Positions 17,919 through 27,184 of a stretch of 64,000 bases of DNA are shown here, piece by piece. This stretch comes from Micromonospora sp. NBC_01813 (lineage in GTDB: Bacteria; Actinomycetota; Actinomycetes; Mycobacteriales; Micromonosporaceae). The notes under the pieces were generated by a model that saw only the letters and a list, made by a program, of their open reading frames with translations, was not told the origin of the DNA and did no database searches. The translations under genes and the position numbers were made by a program. How positions within the stretch are numbered: the first letter of the stretch is position 1; each line of letters begins with the position of its first letter. Where the stretch lies: NCBI RefSeq assembly GCF_035917335.1, contig NZ_CP109067.1, positions 2,975,001-3,039,000 on the forward strand, given 5' to 3'.

Positions 17919-18758
17919 ATGGGTGAAATTTCCTCACTGGCCGAGGCGGTCGCCGAGCTGGTCCACGACGGCGACAGCGTCGCCCTCGAAGGCTTCACCC
18001 ATCTGATCCCGACCGCCGCCGGGCAGGAGATCATCCGGCAGGGCCGGCGAGACCTGACCCTGATCCGGATGACCCCGGACATCGTCTACGACCAGCTGAT
18101 CGGCGCCGGCTGCGCCCGCAAGCTGATCTTCAGCTGGGCGGGCAACCCCGGAGTCGGCTCGCTGCACCGCTTCCGCGACGCGGTGCAGCGAGGCTGGCCA
18201 CGCCCGCTGGAGATCGAGGAACACAGCCACGCCGGCATGGCCAACAGATACGTCGCCGGCGCCTCCGGGCTGCCGTTCGCCGTACTACGCGGCTACGTCG
18301 GCACCGACCTGGTCGCGCACACCCCGACGATCGCCCCGATCACCTGCCCGTTCACCGGCGAGGAGCTCACCGCCGTACCGGCGCTCAACCCCGACGTCGG
18401 AATCGTCCACGCCCAGCGCGCCGACCGGCACGGCAACGTGCAAGTCTGGGGTATCACCGGAGTCCACAAGGAGGTCGTCCTGGCCGCCAAGCGTTCACTG
18501 GTCACCGTCGAGGAGATCGTCGACGAGCTGGAACCACGCCCCGGCGCGATGGTGCTGCCCGGCTGGGCGCTCACCCGCGTCGCCCACGTCCCCGGCGGCG
18601 CCCACCCGTCCTACGCGATGGACTACAGCGACCGCGACAACGACTACTACCAGCAGTGGGACGAGATCAGCCGGGACCGGGAGACGTTCACCCGCTGGCT
18701 CGACGAACACGTCCTGACCACGACGACGGGCGATCCGGCGTACGGTGGTGCCCCGTGA
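17919..18758 (+). CDS. pcaI: 3-oxoadipate CoA-transferase, subunit A
   Basis: 279 residues. With PcaJ it moves CoA from succinyl-CoA to 3-oxoadipate. LVHDGDSVALEGFTHLIPTA is the CoA-transferase family I entry, followed by AGCARKLIFSWAGNPGVGS and NPDVGIVHAQRADRHGNVQVWG. The sequence is of the longer actinobacterial type (about 280-300 residues) rather than the 230-residue proteobacterial PcaI. The gene lies 36 bp after pobA and overlaps pcaJ by four bases. Confidence 0.92.
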   Translation: MGEISSLAEAVAELVHDGDSVALEGFTHLIPTAAGQEIIRQGRRDLTLIRMTPDIVYDQLIGAGCARKLIFSWAGNPGVGSLHRFRDAVQRGWPRPLEIEEHSHAGMANRYVAGASGLPFAVLRGYVGTDLVAHTPTIAPITCPFTGEELTAVPALNPDVGIVHAQRADRHGNVQVWGITGVHKEVVLAAKRSLVTVEEIVDELEPRPGAMVLPGWALTRVAHVPGGAHPSYAMDYSDRDNDYYQQWDEISRDRETFTRWLDEHVLTTTTGDPAYGGAP

Positions 18759-19522
18759 GCGACCAGCCGACCGCCGAGGATTTCACCCTCGACGAGATGA
18801 TGACCGTCGCCGCCGCCCGGGCGCTGCGCGACGGCGCCCGGTGCTTCGTCGGCATCGGCCGACCCAGCACCGCCGCCAACCTGGCCCGGCGCACCCACTC
18901 CCCCGACCTGGTGCTGATCTACGAGTCAGGGACGATCGGCGCCAAACCGGGCCGGCTGCCGCTGTCGATCGGCGACGGGGTGCTCGCCGAGACCGCCGAC
19001 GCGGTCGTCTCGGTGCCGGAGATCTTCAACTACTGGCTGCAGCCGGGCCGGATCGACGTCGGTTTCCTCGGCGCCGCGCAGATCGACCGGTACGCCAACA
19101 TCAACACCACGGTGATCGGCGCCGACTACGCCGAACCCAAGGTACGGCTGCCCGGCGCCGGCGGAGCACCCGAGATCGCCGCGTCCTGCGGCGAGGTGAT
19201 CGTCGTCGTGCCGCAGAGCCGGCGTACGTTCGTCGACCGGGTCGACTTCGTCACCTCGGTCGGCTTCGGCACCGGCCCTGCCGATCGGCAACGGCTCGGC
19301 CTGCGTGGCCGGGGCCCCACCCTGGTCATCACCGACCTCGGCATCCTGCGCCCCGACCCGGACTCCTGCGAGCTGACCCTCACCCAGCTGCACCCCGGAG
19401 TGACCCTCGACCAGGTCACCGCCGCCACCGGCTGGCCGCTGAAGGTCACCGCCGACCCGACCACCACCACCGCGCCCACCCCGCACGAGTTGGCCGTGCT
19501 GCGGAAGCTACTCAACCCCTGA
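18755..19522 (+). CDS. pcaJ: 3-oxoadipate CoA-transferase, subunit B
   Basis: 255 residues from a GTG overlapping the pcaI stop (GTGA). It contributes the catalytic Glu, most likely in LVLIYESGTIGA, the equivalent of the ENG/ESG motif of family I transferases. GFGTGPADRQRLGLRGRGP and VITDLGIL are further family marks. It pairs with PcaI in a heteromer. No lone ribosome site is needed because of coupling. Confidence 0.92.
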   Translation: MSDQPTAEDFTLDEMMTVAAARALRDGARCFVGIGRPSTAANLARRTHSPDLVLIYESGTIGAKPGRLPLSIGDGVLAETADAVVSVPEIFNYWLQPGRIDVGFLGAAQIDRYANINTTVIGADYAEPKVRLPGAGGAPEIAASCGEVIVVVPQSRRTFVDRVDFVTSVGFGTGPADRQRLGLRGRGPTLVITDLGILRPDPDSCELTLTQLHPGVTLDQVTAATGWPLKVTADPTTTTAPTPHELAVLRKLLNP

Positions 19523-19556
19523 CCGGCCGGTCGACCTCGCCCAAGGAGGCATCGCC

Positions 19557-20306
19557 ATGCCCGAGCCCAGTCCCGTACCGGCGGGCCGCCCCGACCGGTT
19601 GCTCCTGCCCAGTTACCGGCGCGACGACGCGGCGGCGCACCCGCCGCTGCTCTCCCCCGGCTACAAGTCCACCGTGCTGCGGGCCCCGGCGCAGCCGCTG
19701 GTGCTGCTGCCACAGACGCTGACCGAGATCACCGGTCCGGTGCTCGGCGAGGGCCGCGTCACCGACGCCGACGCGGACCTCACCCACGGCAGTGACGGTG
19801 AAGCCCAGGGCCAGCGGATCGTCGTGCACGGCCAGGTCCGCGACAGCGACGGGCGACCGGTGCCGCACACCCTGGTCGAGGTCTGGCAGGCCAACGCCGG
19901 CGGGCGTTACCTGCACAAACTGGACCAGCACGACGTACCGTTGGATCCGCACTTCACCGGCGTGGGCCGGGCGATGACCGACTCGCTGGGCCGCTACCGG
20001 TTCGTCACGATCAAGCCCGGCGCATACCCGTGGCGCAACCACTTCAACGCCTGGCGCCCCGCGCACATCCACTTCTCCCTGTTCGGCCGGGCGTTCACCC
20101 AGCGACTGGTCACCCAGATGTACTTCCCCGACGATCCGCTGTTCGCGTACGACCCGGTGCTCAACTCGATTCCCGACCCGGCCGCCCGGCAACGACTCAT
20201 CTCCAGCTTCGACCTGGAGAACACGGTCGAGGAGTGGGCGCTGGGCTTCCGGTTCGACATCGTGCTGCGCGGCCGCGACGCGACCCCGATGGAGGAGCAG
20301 TCTTGA
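19557..20306 (+). CDS. pcaH: Protocatechuate 3,4-dioxygenase, beta subunit
   Basis: 249 residues; AAGGAGG lies eight bases before the ATG. With PcaG it opens the protocatechuate ring between the hydroxyls to give 3-carboxymuconate. The non-haem Fe(III) ligands can be placed: Tyr in NAGGRYLHK, Tyr in IKPGAYPW, and the two His in RPAHIHFSLFG. The dioxygenase N-terminal cap and the beta sandwich are both full length. It is followed by pcaG with a four-base overlap. Confidence 0.96.
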   Translation: MPEPSPVPAGRPDRLLLPSYRRDDAAAHPPLLSPGYKSTVLRAPAQPLVLLPQTLTEITGPVLGEGRVTDADADLTHGSDGEAQGQRIVVHGQVRDSDGRPVPHTLVEVWQANAGGRYLHKLDQHDVPLDPHFTGVGRAMTDSLGRYRFVTIKPGAYPWRNHFNAWRPAHIHFSLFGRAFTQRLVTQMYFPDDPLFAYDPVLNSIPDPAARQRLISSFDLENTVEEWALGFRFDIVLRGRDATPMEEQS

Positions 20307-20890
20307 CCAGCAGCGTGACCGCGCGGGACTGGGACGCGCAGACGGAGCTGACCCCGGCGCAGACCGTCGGGCCGTACCTCGGGATCGGTCTGCCCTGGCC
20401 GGACGGACCGTTCGTGATCGACGAGGGCACCCCCGGCGGCATCTGGCTGCGCGGCCGGGTCACCGACGGTGCCGGCGACCCGGTACCCGACGGCCTGATC
20501 GAAACCTGGCAGGCCGACCCGCAGGGCCGGTTCGACCACCCGGACGACCCGCGCGGCCCGGTCGCCGGCTTCCGCGGCTTCGGCCGCTGCCCCACCGACG
20601 AGACCGGCGGGTACGCCATCTACACCCACAAGCCGGGGCCGGTGCCCGGACCGGGCGGGCATGTGCAGGCCCCCCACGTCGACGTGTCGGTCTTCGCCCG
20701 TGGGCTGCTGCACCGGGTGGTCACCCGGATCTACTTCCCCGACGAGGTCGAGGCCAACGCCGCCGACCCGGTGCTCGCCGGCGTGCCGGACGCACGGCGG
20801 GGCACGCTGATCGCGATCGCCGAACCGGACGGCTACCGCTTCGACATCCGACTACAAGGCGAGCATGAAACCGTTTTCTTCGCCGTCTGA
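20303..20890 (+). CDS. pcaG: Protocatechuate 3,4-dioxygenase, alpha subunit
   Basis: 195 residues from a TTG overlapping the pcaH stop (TTGA), with GGAGG seven bases upstream; a GTG four codons on is the alternative. LTPAQTVGPYLGIGLPW is the alpha-subunit N-terminal signature, GLIETWQADPQGRFDHP the sandwich core, and HVDVSVFARGLLHRVVTRIYF replaces the beta subunit's iron ligands, as expected for the non-metal subunit. The last 26 bases overlap pcaB. Confidence 0.95.
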   Translation: MTSSVTARDWDAQTELTPAQTVGPYLGIGLPWPDGPFVIDEGTPGGIWLRGRVTDGAGDPVPDGLIETWQADPQGRFDHPDDPRGPVAGFRGFGRCPTDETGGYAIYTHKPGPVPGPGGHVQAPHVDVSVFARGLLHRVVTRIYFPDEVEANAADPVLAGVPDARRGTLIAIAEPDGYRFDIRLQGEHETVFFAV

Positions 20891-22292
20891 CCCGGACACC
20901 GAGGACCCCGACTCCGGTGGCGCCGGGCTGTTCGACGCCCTGCTCGCCGCCGGCGGGGTCCGCACCGCCGTCGACGACCGGGCCTGGCTGCGCGCCATGC
21001 TCGACGCGCAGGCCGCGCTGGCCCGCGCCCAGGCCCGCCTCGGCACCGTGCCGGCGGCGGCCGCCGAGGCGATCACCGACGCCTGCCGGCGGCACCCGTT
21101 CGACCTGGCGGCGATCGGCGCCGACGCCACCGGTGCCGGCAACCCGGTCGTGCCGCTGGTCACCGCGCTGCGCGCCGCCGTCGGACCGGACGTCGGCCGG
21201 TACGTGCACGCCGGAGCGACCAGCCAGGACATCCTCGACACCGCGGCGATGCTGATCGTCCAACGGGCGCTGGCGCCACTGCTGGGCGACCTGGACCGGG
21301 CCGCCGATTCCGCCGCTCGGCTCGCCGACGCCCACCGCGACACCCTGCTACCGGCCCGGACCCTGCTGCAGCAGGCGCTGCCGACCACCTTCGGGCTGGT
21401 CGCCGCCGGCTGGTTGACCGCGCTGGACAGCGCCGCCGACCGACTCACCACCACCCGCGCCCAGGTGCCGGCGGTGCAGCTCGGCGGGGCCGCCGGCACC
21501 CTGGCGTCGTTCGGCACCGACGGGCCGGCCCTGGTCGACCTGTTCGCCGCCGAGCTCGGGCTGGCCGCGCCGCCGCTGCCCTGGCACACCGACCGCAGCC
21601 GGCTGGCCGACCTGGCCGGGGCACTCGGGGCCACCGCCGGCAGCCTCAGCAAGATCGCCCGCGACGTCACCCTGCACGCGCAGACCGAGGTCGGCGAGGT
21701 GGCCGAGGAACGACCCGGCGGCTCGTCGACCCTGCCGCACAAACGCAACCCGGTCGCCGCCGTCACCGCGATCGCCTGCGCCGCCCAGGCACCCGGTCTG
21801 GTCGCCACGCTGCTGGCCAGCATGACCCAGGAACACCAACGGGCCGCCGGCGCCTGGCACGCCGAGTGGCGGGCGCTGCGGGCGCTGCTGGAATCGGTCG
21901 GGTCGGCAGCGTACTGGCTGCGCACCTGCCTGGACGGCCTGCGGGTGGACGCGGTACGGATGCGGGCCAACCTGGATCTCACCGGCGGCGCGCTGCTCGC
22001 CGAGCGGGTCAGCGGCGCGCTCGCCGAGCGGCTCGGCCGCCAGCAGGCCAACGCGATCGTCAAAGCCGCCCTGGCCGATCCCGGTCCGGCCGGGTCCAGC
22101 CTGGTCGACCGGCTGGCCGCTGACCCGCAGGTCAGCGCGCTACTCACCCGGGAGCGGCTCGGTCAACTACTCGACCCGGCCGGCTACCTCGGCGCGCACC
22201 GCGAGTTGATCGACCGGGCACTCGCCGCACGCGGCAAGCGGTTGCCCGAGTTGGCAGCGTCGTCAGCGTCGTCAGAGGAGGAACAGACTTGA
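20865..22292 (+). CDS. pcaB: 3-carboxy-cis,cis-muconate cycloisomerase
   Basis: 475 residues; converts 3-carboxymuconate to 4-carboxymuconolactone. Fumarase/aspartase superfamily: YVHAGATSQDILDTA is the TS-containing active-site helix and GSSTLPHKRNPVAA the flexible signature loop. It is somewhat longer than proteobacterial PcaB (about 450) with a Ser/Asp-rich N-terminus. The ATG lies 26 bases inside pcaG, and the stop overlaps pcaD by four bases. Confidence 0.95.
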   Translation: MKPFSSPSDPDTEDPDSGGAGLFDALLAAGGVRTAVDDRAWLRAMLDAQAALARAQARLGTVPAAAAEAITDACRRHPFDLAAIGADATGAGNPVVPLVTALRAAVGPDVGRYVHAGATSQDILDTAAMLIVQRALAPLLGDLDRAADSAARLADAHRDTLLPARTLLQQALPTTFGLVAAGWLTALDSAADRLTTTRAQVPAVQLGGAAGTLASFGTDGPALVDLFAAELGLAAPPLPWHTDRSRLADLAGALGATAGSLSKIARDVTLHAQTEVGEVAEERPGGSSTLPHKRNPVAAVTAIACAAQAPGLVATLLASMTQEHQRAAGAWHAEWRALRALLESVGSAAYWLRTCLDGLRVDAVRMRANLDLTGGALLAERVSGALAERLGRQQANAIVKAALADPGPAGSSLVDRLAADPQVSALLTRERLGQLLDPAGYLGAHRELIDRALAARGKRLPELAASSASSEEEQT

Positions 22293-23116
22293 TCGGCGAC
22301 AGCCGGCCCGTGGCGGTCGACTACGAGCTCACCGGACCACCGGATGCCCCGGTGGTCCTGCTGGCCAACTCGCTGGGCAGCACCCGACAGATGTGGGATC
22401 CGCAGGTGCCGGCACTGACCGACGCCGGCCTGCGGGTGCTGCGCTTCGACACCCGGGGGCACGGGCGCTCGCCGGTGCCGCCCGGCCCGTACACCATCGA
22501 CGACCTCGGCGCCGACGTAGTCGCCCTGCTCGACCAGCTCGACCTGGCCCGGGTGCACGTGGTCGGCCTGTCGTTGGGCGGCATGCTCGGCATGTGGCTC
22601 GCCGGACACGCCGCCGCACGGGTCGACCGGCTGGTGCTGTGCTGCACCTCGGCGCTGCTCGGGCCGCCACAGGCATGGGCGGAGCGGGCCGCCCTGGTCC
22701 GGGCCGAAGGCACCGGCGCGGTCGCCGACGCGGTCGCCGCCCGCTGGTTCACCCCGGGGTTCGCCGCCCGGCAGCCGGCGACCGTCGCCGCCGCCCGCGA
22801 CATGATCGCCGCCACCCCGCCCGAGGGGTACGCCGGGTGCTGCGCCGCGATCGAACGGCTCGACCTGACCGGCGTACTGCGGTCGATCACCGCACCGACC
22901 CTGGTGATCGCCGGGGCCGACGATCCGGCGACCCCACCGGCGCACGGCGCCGCGATCGCGGTCGGCATCCCGGGTGCCACGCTGCGGGTGGTCGACGACG
23001 CCGCCCATCTGGCCAATGTAGAACAGTCGGCGGCGGTGACCCGGCTGATCCTGGCCCAGCTGACCGGTCCGACCGCAGAGAGGACGACCGATGCCGACCG
23101 ATCCGACCAGTGGTGA
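22289..23116 (+). CDS. pcaD: 3-oxoadipate enol-lactonase
   Basis: 275 residues from a TTG overlapping the pcaB stop, with GAGGAGGA upstream. Alpha/beta hydrolase: nucleophile Ser in VVGLSLGGMLG, acid Asp in VIAGADDPATPP and His in DDAAHLANVEQ. It opens the enol-lactone to 3-oxoadipate. In many actinobacteria pcaD and pcaC are fused as pcaL; here they are separate frames overlapping by 26 bases, and the last residues of PcaD (TTDADRSDQW) are encoded inside pcaC. Confidence 0.94.
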   Translation: MIGDSRPVAVDYELTGPPDAPVVLLANSLGSTRQMWDPQVPALTDAGLRVLRFDTRGHGRSPVPPGPYTIDDLGADVVALLDQLDLARVHVVGLSLGGMLGMWLAGHAAARVDRLVLCCTSALLGPPQAWAERAALVRAEGTGAVADAVAARWFTPGFAARQPATVAAARDMIAATPPEGYAGCCAAIERLDLTGVLRSITAPTLVIAGADDPATPPAHGAAIAVGIPGATLRVVDDAAHLANVEQSAAVTRLILAQLTGPTAERTTDADRSDQW

Positions 23117-23591
23117 CGTACCGGCGTCGACCGCCGATGGCACGCCGCCCGCCGACCCGACGCACGCGGCCGGGATGGCGGTACGCCGTGCGGTGCTCGG
23201 CGACGCCCACGTGGACCGGGCGGTCGCCAACACCACCGAGTTCACCGCCGACTTCCAGGACTTCATCACCCGGTACGCCTGGGGCAGCGTGTGGACCCGC
23301 GACGGGCTCGACCGACGGACCCGCAGTTGCGTCACGCTCGCCGTACTGACCGCGCTGCACTGCACCGACGAGTTGGCGATGCACGTACGGGCCGCGCTGC
23401 GCAACGGCCTGACCGCGCAGGAAATCAACGAGGTGCTGCTACACACCGCCGTCTATGCCGGGGTGCCGGCCGCGAACAGCGCGTACGCGGTGGCGCAGCG
23501 GGTGCTTGCCGAGTCCCCGGATCTGGGTAGTCAGATGCCCGACAGTCCAACGGCATCCTCGGCTGATCACGGCGCGGTGGAACCCGATTAG
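23091..23591 (+). CDS. pcaC: 4-carboxymuconolactone decarboxylase
   Basis: 166 residues. CMD/AhpD-like helical fold: VLGDAHVDRAVANTTEFTAD, then FITRYAWGSVWTRDGLDRRT, and the conserved LHCTDELAMHVRAALRNGLT and HTAVYAGVPAANSAYAVA segments. It turns 4-carboxymuconolactone into 3-oxoadipate enol-lactone. The N-terminal 30 residues are Thr/Pro/Ala-rich and extra compared with the core. GAGAGG lies just upstream of the ATG inside pcaD. Confidence 0.94.
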   Translation: MPTDPTSGDVPASTADGTPPADPTHAAGMAVRRAVLGDAHVDRAVANTTEFTADFQDFITRYAWGSVWTRDGLDRRTRSCVTLAVLTALHCTDELAMHVRAALRNGLTAQEINEVLLHTAVYAGVPAANSAYAVAQRVLAESPDLGSQMPDSPTASSADHGAVEPD

Positions 23592-23618
23592 GGTTCTGCG
23601 AAACACCACGGGAGAAAC

Positions 23619-24425
23619 ATGAGCGAGCACGGGCGGGAAGCTCATTTCGTACAGTCACTGGAGCGCGGCCTGACGGTGATCCGCGCTTTCGACGCCCGCA
23701 ATCCCGAGTTGACGCTCAGTGAAGTCGCCCGGATCTGCGACCTGACCCGGGCCGCCGCCCGCCGGTTCCTGCTCACCCTGGTCGACCTCGGCTACGTGCG
23801 TACCGACGGACGGCTTTTCTCGCTCACCCCCCGGGTGCTGGAGCTCGGGTACGCGTACCTGTCGGCCATCTCGCTGCCCGAGGTCGCCGAGCCGCACCTG
23901 GAACGGCTGGTCGCCCAGGTGCACGAGTCGTCGTCGGTCTGTGTGCTGGACGGCGAACACATCGTCTACGTCTCCCGGGTGCCGACGTCCCGGATCATGG
24001 CGGTGTCGATCAACGTGGGGACCCGGTTCCCGGCGTACGCCACCTCGGTCGGCCGGGTGCTGTTCGCGCACCTGCCGGAGGAGGAGATGCAGGCCCGGCT
24101 GGAGCGCAGTTCGCTGCAGCGGCTGACCGCCAGGACCATTCACACCCTGCCGGGGCTGCGGGTCGAGCTGAACCGGGTGCGCGCCCAGGGGTACGCGATC
24201 GTGGACCAGGAGTTGGAGGAGGGTCTGCGGTCGGTGGCGGCGCCGATCCGGGACCGGCTCGGCAAGGTGATCGCCGCAGTGAACATCTCGGTGCACGCCA
24301 GCCGCAACTCGGTCGAGTCGATCCGCCGGGAGCTGCTTCCGCACCTGCTCGCCACCGCCGCCAAGATCGAAGCGGACCTGCGGATCGCCTCGCCGGGCCG
24401 CTCCCAGCGCCTCCCCGGTGCCTGA
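23619..24425 (+). CDS. pcaR: IclR-family regulator of the pca genes
   Basis: 268 residues with CGGGAGA upstream. N-terminal winged helix: VQSLERGLTVIRAFD, LTLSEVARICDLTRAAARRF and YVRTDGRLFSLTPRVLELG. The C-terminal IclR effector domain has SSSVCVLDGEHIVYVSRVP and GYAIVDQELEEGLRSVAAPI. PcaR/PcaU/PobR-type IclR proteins activate or repress protocatechuate genes in response to 3-oxoadipate or protocatechuate. It is last in the operon, 27 bp after pcaC, and is the likely reader of the sites at 16549-16582. Confidence 0.92.
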   Translation: MSEHGREAHFVQSLERGLTVIRAFDARNPELTLSEVARICDLTRAAARRFLLTLVDLGYVRTDGRLFSLTPRVLELGYAYLSAISLPEVAEPHLERLVAQVHESSSVCVLDGEHIVYVSRVPTSRIMAVSINVGTRFPAYATSVGRVLFAHLPEEEMQARLERSSLQRLTARTIHTLPGLRVELNRVRAQGYAIVDQELEEGLRSVAAPIRDRLGKVIAAVNISVHASRNSVESIRRELLPHLLATAAKIEADLRIASPGRSQRLPGA

Positions 24426-24442
24426 CCAGCGCCGCCGTCAGG
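24421..24442. terminator. Small hairpin across the stop codons of convergent pcaR and ABC-2 permease
   Basis: CCTGAC and GTCAGG form a six-base stem around a ten-base loop. Each arm holds the stop codon of one of the two convergent genes. It is short and lacks a T tract, so only a weak bidirectional terminator candidate. Confidence 0.35.
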
Positions 24443-25271
24443 ACTCGCGGTTGAACAGCCGTTTCGACCAGAGGTAGCCGACCAGCGCGATCACCGCGCA
24501 CCAGCCGAGCGCGATCCAGCCGGTGTTCCCGAGCGGCTCGGCCATCAACAGTCCGCGCAGGGTCTCGATGATCGGGGTGAACGGCTGGTACTCGGCGAAC
24601 CAGCGCAGACCCGCCGGCATCGAGTCGGTCGGGACGAAGCCACTGCCGAGGAAGGGCAGCAGCAAGAGCGGCGCGGGTAGATTGCTGGCGGTCTCGACGC
24701 TCTTGCTCACCTGGCCGAGTGCCACGGACAACCAGACCAGCGCGAAGGTCACCACCAGCAGGAAGCCGGCCGCGGCGAGCCATCCGCCGAGCCCGGCGGT
24801 AGGCCGGAAGCCGACCAGTAGCGCGACCCCGGTCGCGACGGTCAGGCTGAGCACTGCCTGGATCATGCTGCCCAGGACGTGGCCGGTCAGCACCGAGACG
24901 CGGGCGATGTGCATCGTCCGGAACCGGGCGATGATGCCTTCGGTCATGTCCATGGCGATCGAGATCGCCGTCCCCTGGACGGTGGCCGCCACGGTCATCA
25001 GCAGGATCGCCGGTGCCACGTAGTTGGCGTACGCGGCACGCCCGGCGGCCGCGCCGTCGCTCACCGTACCGCCGAGCCCGGCGCCGAGGGTGCCGCCCAG
25101 CACGTAGACGAACAGCAGCAGAAAGACGACGGGCATCGCGACGAGTGTCACGGTCATCGACGGGTAGCGCAGCATTCGTTTGAGGTTGCGGCGCAGCATC
25201 GTGGCCGAGTCACGCAGCGGGTGCAGGCGCAGGGGTGCCGGAGCCGGGCCGGCGAAGGCATGGGTGCTCAT
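24438..25271 (-). CDS. ABC-2 type exporter permease
   Basis: 277 residues, six predicted membrane helices. LRDSATMLRRNLKRMLRYPS is the usual amphipathic start of DrrB-like permeases, and TVQGTAISIAMDMTEGIIARFRTM the conserved central loop (key part MTEGIIARFRTM). LLLPFLGSGFVPTDSMPAGLRWFAEYQP (key PTDSMP) is the conserved late segment. Works with the DrrA-like ATPase next door, overlapping by four bases, to export a lipophilic drug or lipid. Substrate unknown. Confidence 0.92.
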   Translation of the reverse strand: MSTHAFAGPAPAPLRLHPLRDSATMLRRNLKRMLRYPSMTVTLVAMPVVFLLLFVYVLGGTLGAGLGGTVSDGAAAGRAAYANYVAPAILLMTVAATVQGTAISIAMDMTEGIIARFRTMHIARVSVLTGHVLGSMIQAVLSLTVATGVALLVGFRPTAGLGGWLAAAGFLLVVTFALVWLSVALGQVSKSVETASNLPAPLLLLPFLGSGFVPTDSMPAGLRWFAEYQPFTPIIETLRGLLMAEPLGNTGWIALGWCAVIALVGYLWSKRLFNRES

Positions 25272-26227
25272 CGGGTGGTCACCTTCTCGTGGGTGGGGTT
25301 GCCGGTGAGGGCGAGGAAGACGTCGTCCAGGTCGGGGGTGTGCACGGACAACTCCTCCACCTCGATGGCCTGCTCGTCGAGCCGGCCGATCAGGTTCTTC
25401 AGCGACCTCAGGCTGCCGTCGCTGGGCACCCGCAGGGCGAGCGCGTCGCCGTCGGACGAGGCCTCACTCAGTACGCCTCGGGCCGCGTCGAGGCGTCGCG
25501 GGTCGGCGAACCGCAGGCGGACGTGGCCGCCGGGGAGGCGCCGTTTCAACTGCTCGGCAGTTCCCTCCGCGACCACCTTGCCCTGGTCGAGGAGGGCGAT
25601 CCGGTCCGCCAACTGGTCCGCTTCCTCCAGGTACTGGGTGGTCAGGAAGATGGTCACGCCGCCGGCTACCAGGTCCCGGACGATCTGCCACATGTCGCGG
25701 CGGCTGCGCGGGTCCAGCCCGGTGGTCGGCTCGTCGAGGAAGATCACTTGTGGGCTGCCGACCAGGGTCATCGCCAGATCGAGCCGCCGCAGCATGCCGC
25801 CGGAGTAGGTCATCGCCGGCTTGCTCGCCGCCTCGGTCAGCCCGAACCGTTCGAGCAGTTCGGCGGCACGGCTGCGGCCGACGCCGCGGGCCAGGTGGTG
25901 CAGGTCCGCCATCAGCCGTAGGTTCTCCGTACCGGTGAGCAGTTTGTCCACTGCGGAGAACTGACCGGTGACGCCGATCGCGGCGCGGACGGCGTCCGGC
26001 TCGCGGGCGAGATCGTGCCCGGCGACCCGGACCTCGCCGGCGTCGGCCTTGAGCAGTGTGGAAAGAATCTTGACAGCGGTGGTCTTGCCGGCGCCGTTCG
26101 CGCCGAGCAGCGAGAAGACCGTTCCCTGCGGCACGGTCAGGTCGAGACCGTCGAGCACGATCTGGTCGCCGAACGATTTCCGCAGCCCGGTTGCGACGAT
26201 CGCCGGCCGGGACGGTGTGCTGGCCAT
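25268..26227 (-). CDS. ABC exporter ATPase, DrrA-like
   Basis: 319 residues with AAAGGG before the ATG. Walker A is LLGANGAGKTTAVKIL, the signature YSGGMLRRLDLAMTLVG, Walker B VIFLDEPTTGLDPRSR. The C-terminal extension beyond the nucleotide domain (about 230-319) matches DrrA-type ATPases of daunorubicin-like exporters. One operon with the ABC-2 permease and, upstream, the DUF4097 gene and RHH protein. Confidence 0.93.
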   Translation of the reverse strand: MASTPSRPAIVATGLRKSFGDQIVLDGLDLTVPQGTVFSLLGANGAGKTTAVKILSTLLKADAGEVRVAGHDLAREPDAVRAAIGVTGQFSAVDKLLTGTENLRLMADLHHLARGVGRSRAAELLERFGLTEAASKPAMTYSGGMLRRLDLAMTLVGSPQVIFLDEPTTGLDPRSRRDMWQIVRDLVAGGVTIFLTTQYLEEADQLADRIALLDQGKVVAEGTAEQLKRRLPGGHVRLRFADPRRLDAARGVLSEASSDGDALALRVPSDGSLRSLKNLIGRLDEQAIEVEELSVHTPDLDDVFLALTGNPTHEKVTTR

Positions 26228-26253
26228 GGTTGCCCTTTCTGGAGGGTCAGAGG

Positions 26254-27101
26254 TCAGGATCGCCGGATGGTGATGTCACCGCAGGAGGTACGGCCACGGA
26301 TCTCGACGGTCAGGTCGGAGTCGTCCGGCCCGGTCGTGTCGTCCAGTTCGTTGCGTACCTGGCCGAAACTGGTGTTGACGTCGAGCCAGGCGGCGGTGCC
26401 TTCGGCGATGCCGAGGTCCAGGTCGCCCATGGCGGTGCCGAGGGTGATCGAGCCGCGGACCACTTCGCCGACCCGGATGCCGCCGTTGGAGGTCTTCGCG
26501 TCGACGCCTGCGCCGGCCCGACCGATGTCGATGGTGCCGTTGGCGCTGCGCACCCGCACATCGCCGGTGACCGCTTCGAGGGCGATGTCGCCGTTGGAGT
26601 TCTTGATCTCCACGGCGCCATCCACCGCGCCGATCTGAATCCGGCCGGAGGAAGTGGAGATCTCGGCATCGCCCGCGACCCCGGCGACGGTGAGGTCACC
26701 GAATCCGGTGTGCAGGCGCAACGGGCCGGTTCGGTCGAGCCAGACGTTGCCGGCTGCGGTCTTGAGCCGACCCTGGCCAAGCCGGCCCACGCAGCGGATG
26801 TCGCCCACCTGCAGTTCGCCGGAGACCTCAGAACCACTGGGCAACTCGATGGACACGTCGACCGATCTGGTCTTGCGGGAGAAGTCAAAAGCGCGCGCCC
26901 CTTCGGCCCGGTGACCCGAAGCGTGCCGCTGGCGTACTCGACCTGGACCTGCTGGGCGGCTTTCACGTCGGACTCGTTGGTTTCGTCGCTGGGGCGGACC
27001 GTGACGACGGTGTCGGTGCGGTCGCTCGCGGCGATCTGGAGGCTGCCGACGCCGAGTTCGACAGTCACGGTGATCGGTTCGGGCGTCTCGAAATTTGGCA
27101 T
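26254..27101 (-). pseudogene. DUF4097-family protein, split by an apparent one-base frameshift
   Basis: Two frames form one protein. The first (from the ATG at 27101) encodes VTVELGVGSLQIAASDRTDT through EYASGTLRVTGPKG. The second encodes SVDVSIELPSGSEVSGEL through to ITIRRS, ending at 26254. The second half is a repetitive beta-solenoid (GDLTVAGVAGDAEISTSSGR, GAVEIKNSNGDIALEAVTGD) typical of DUF4097/adhesin-like proteins. They join if one G is added to the GGGG run at 26898-26901 (minus strand), giving GPKGARAFDFSRKTRSVDVS. This is a slippage site or a sequencing error. DUF4097 genes often accompany ABC-2 exporters, as here. Confidence 0.8.
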
Positions 27102-27184
27102 GGTTGTCCCCTCATCATGGGTTGGTGGGCCGTCCCCGCAGGTCAGGGGAACGTGAGGTGGAAGAACTGCGCGGTGCGGTCTAG

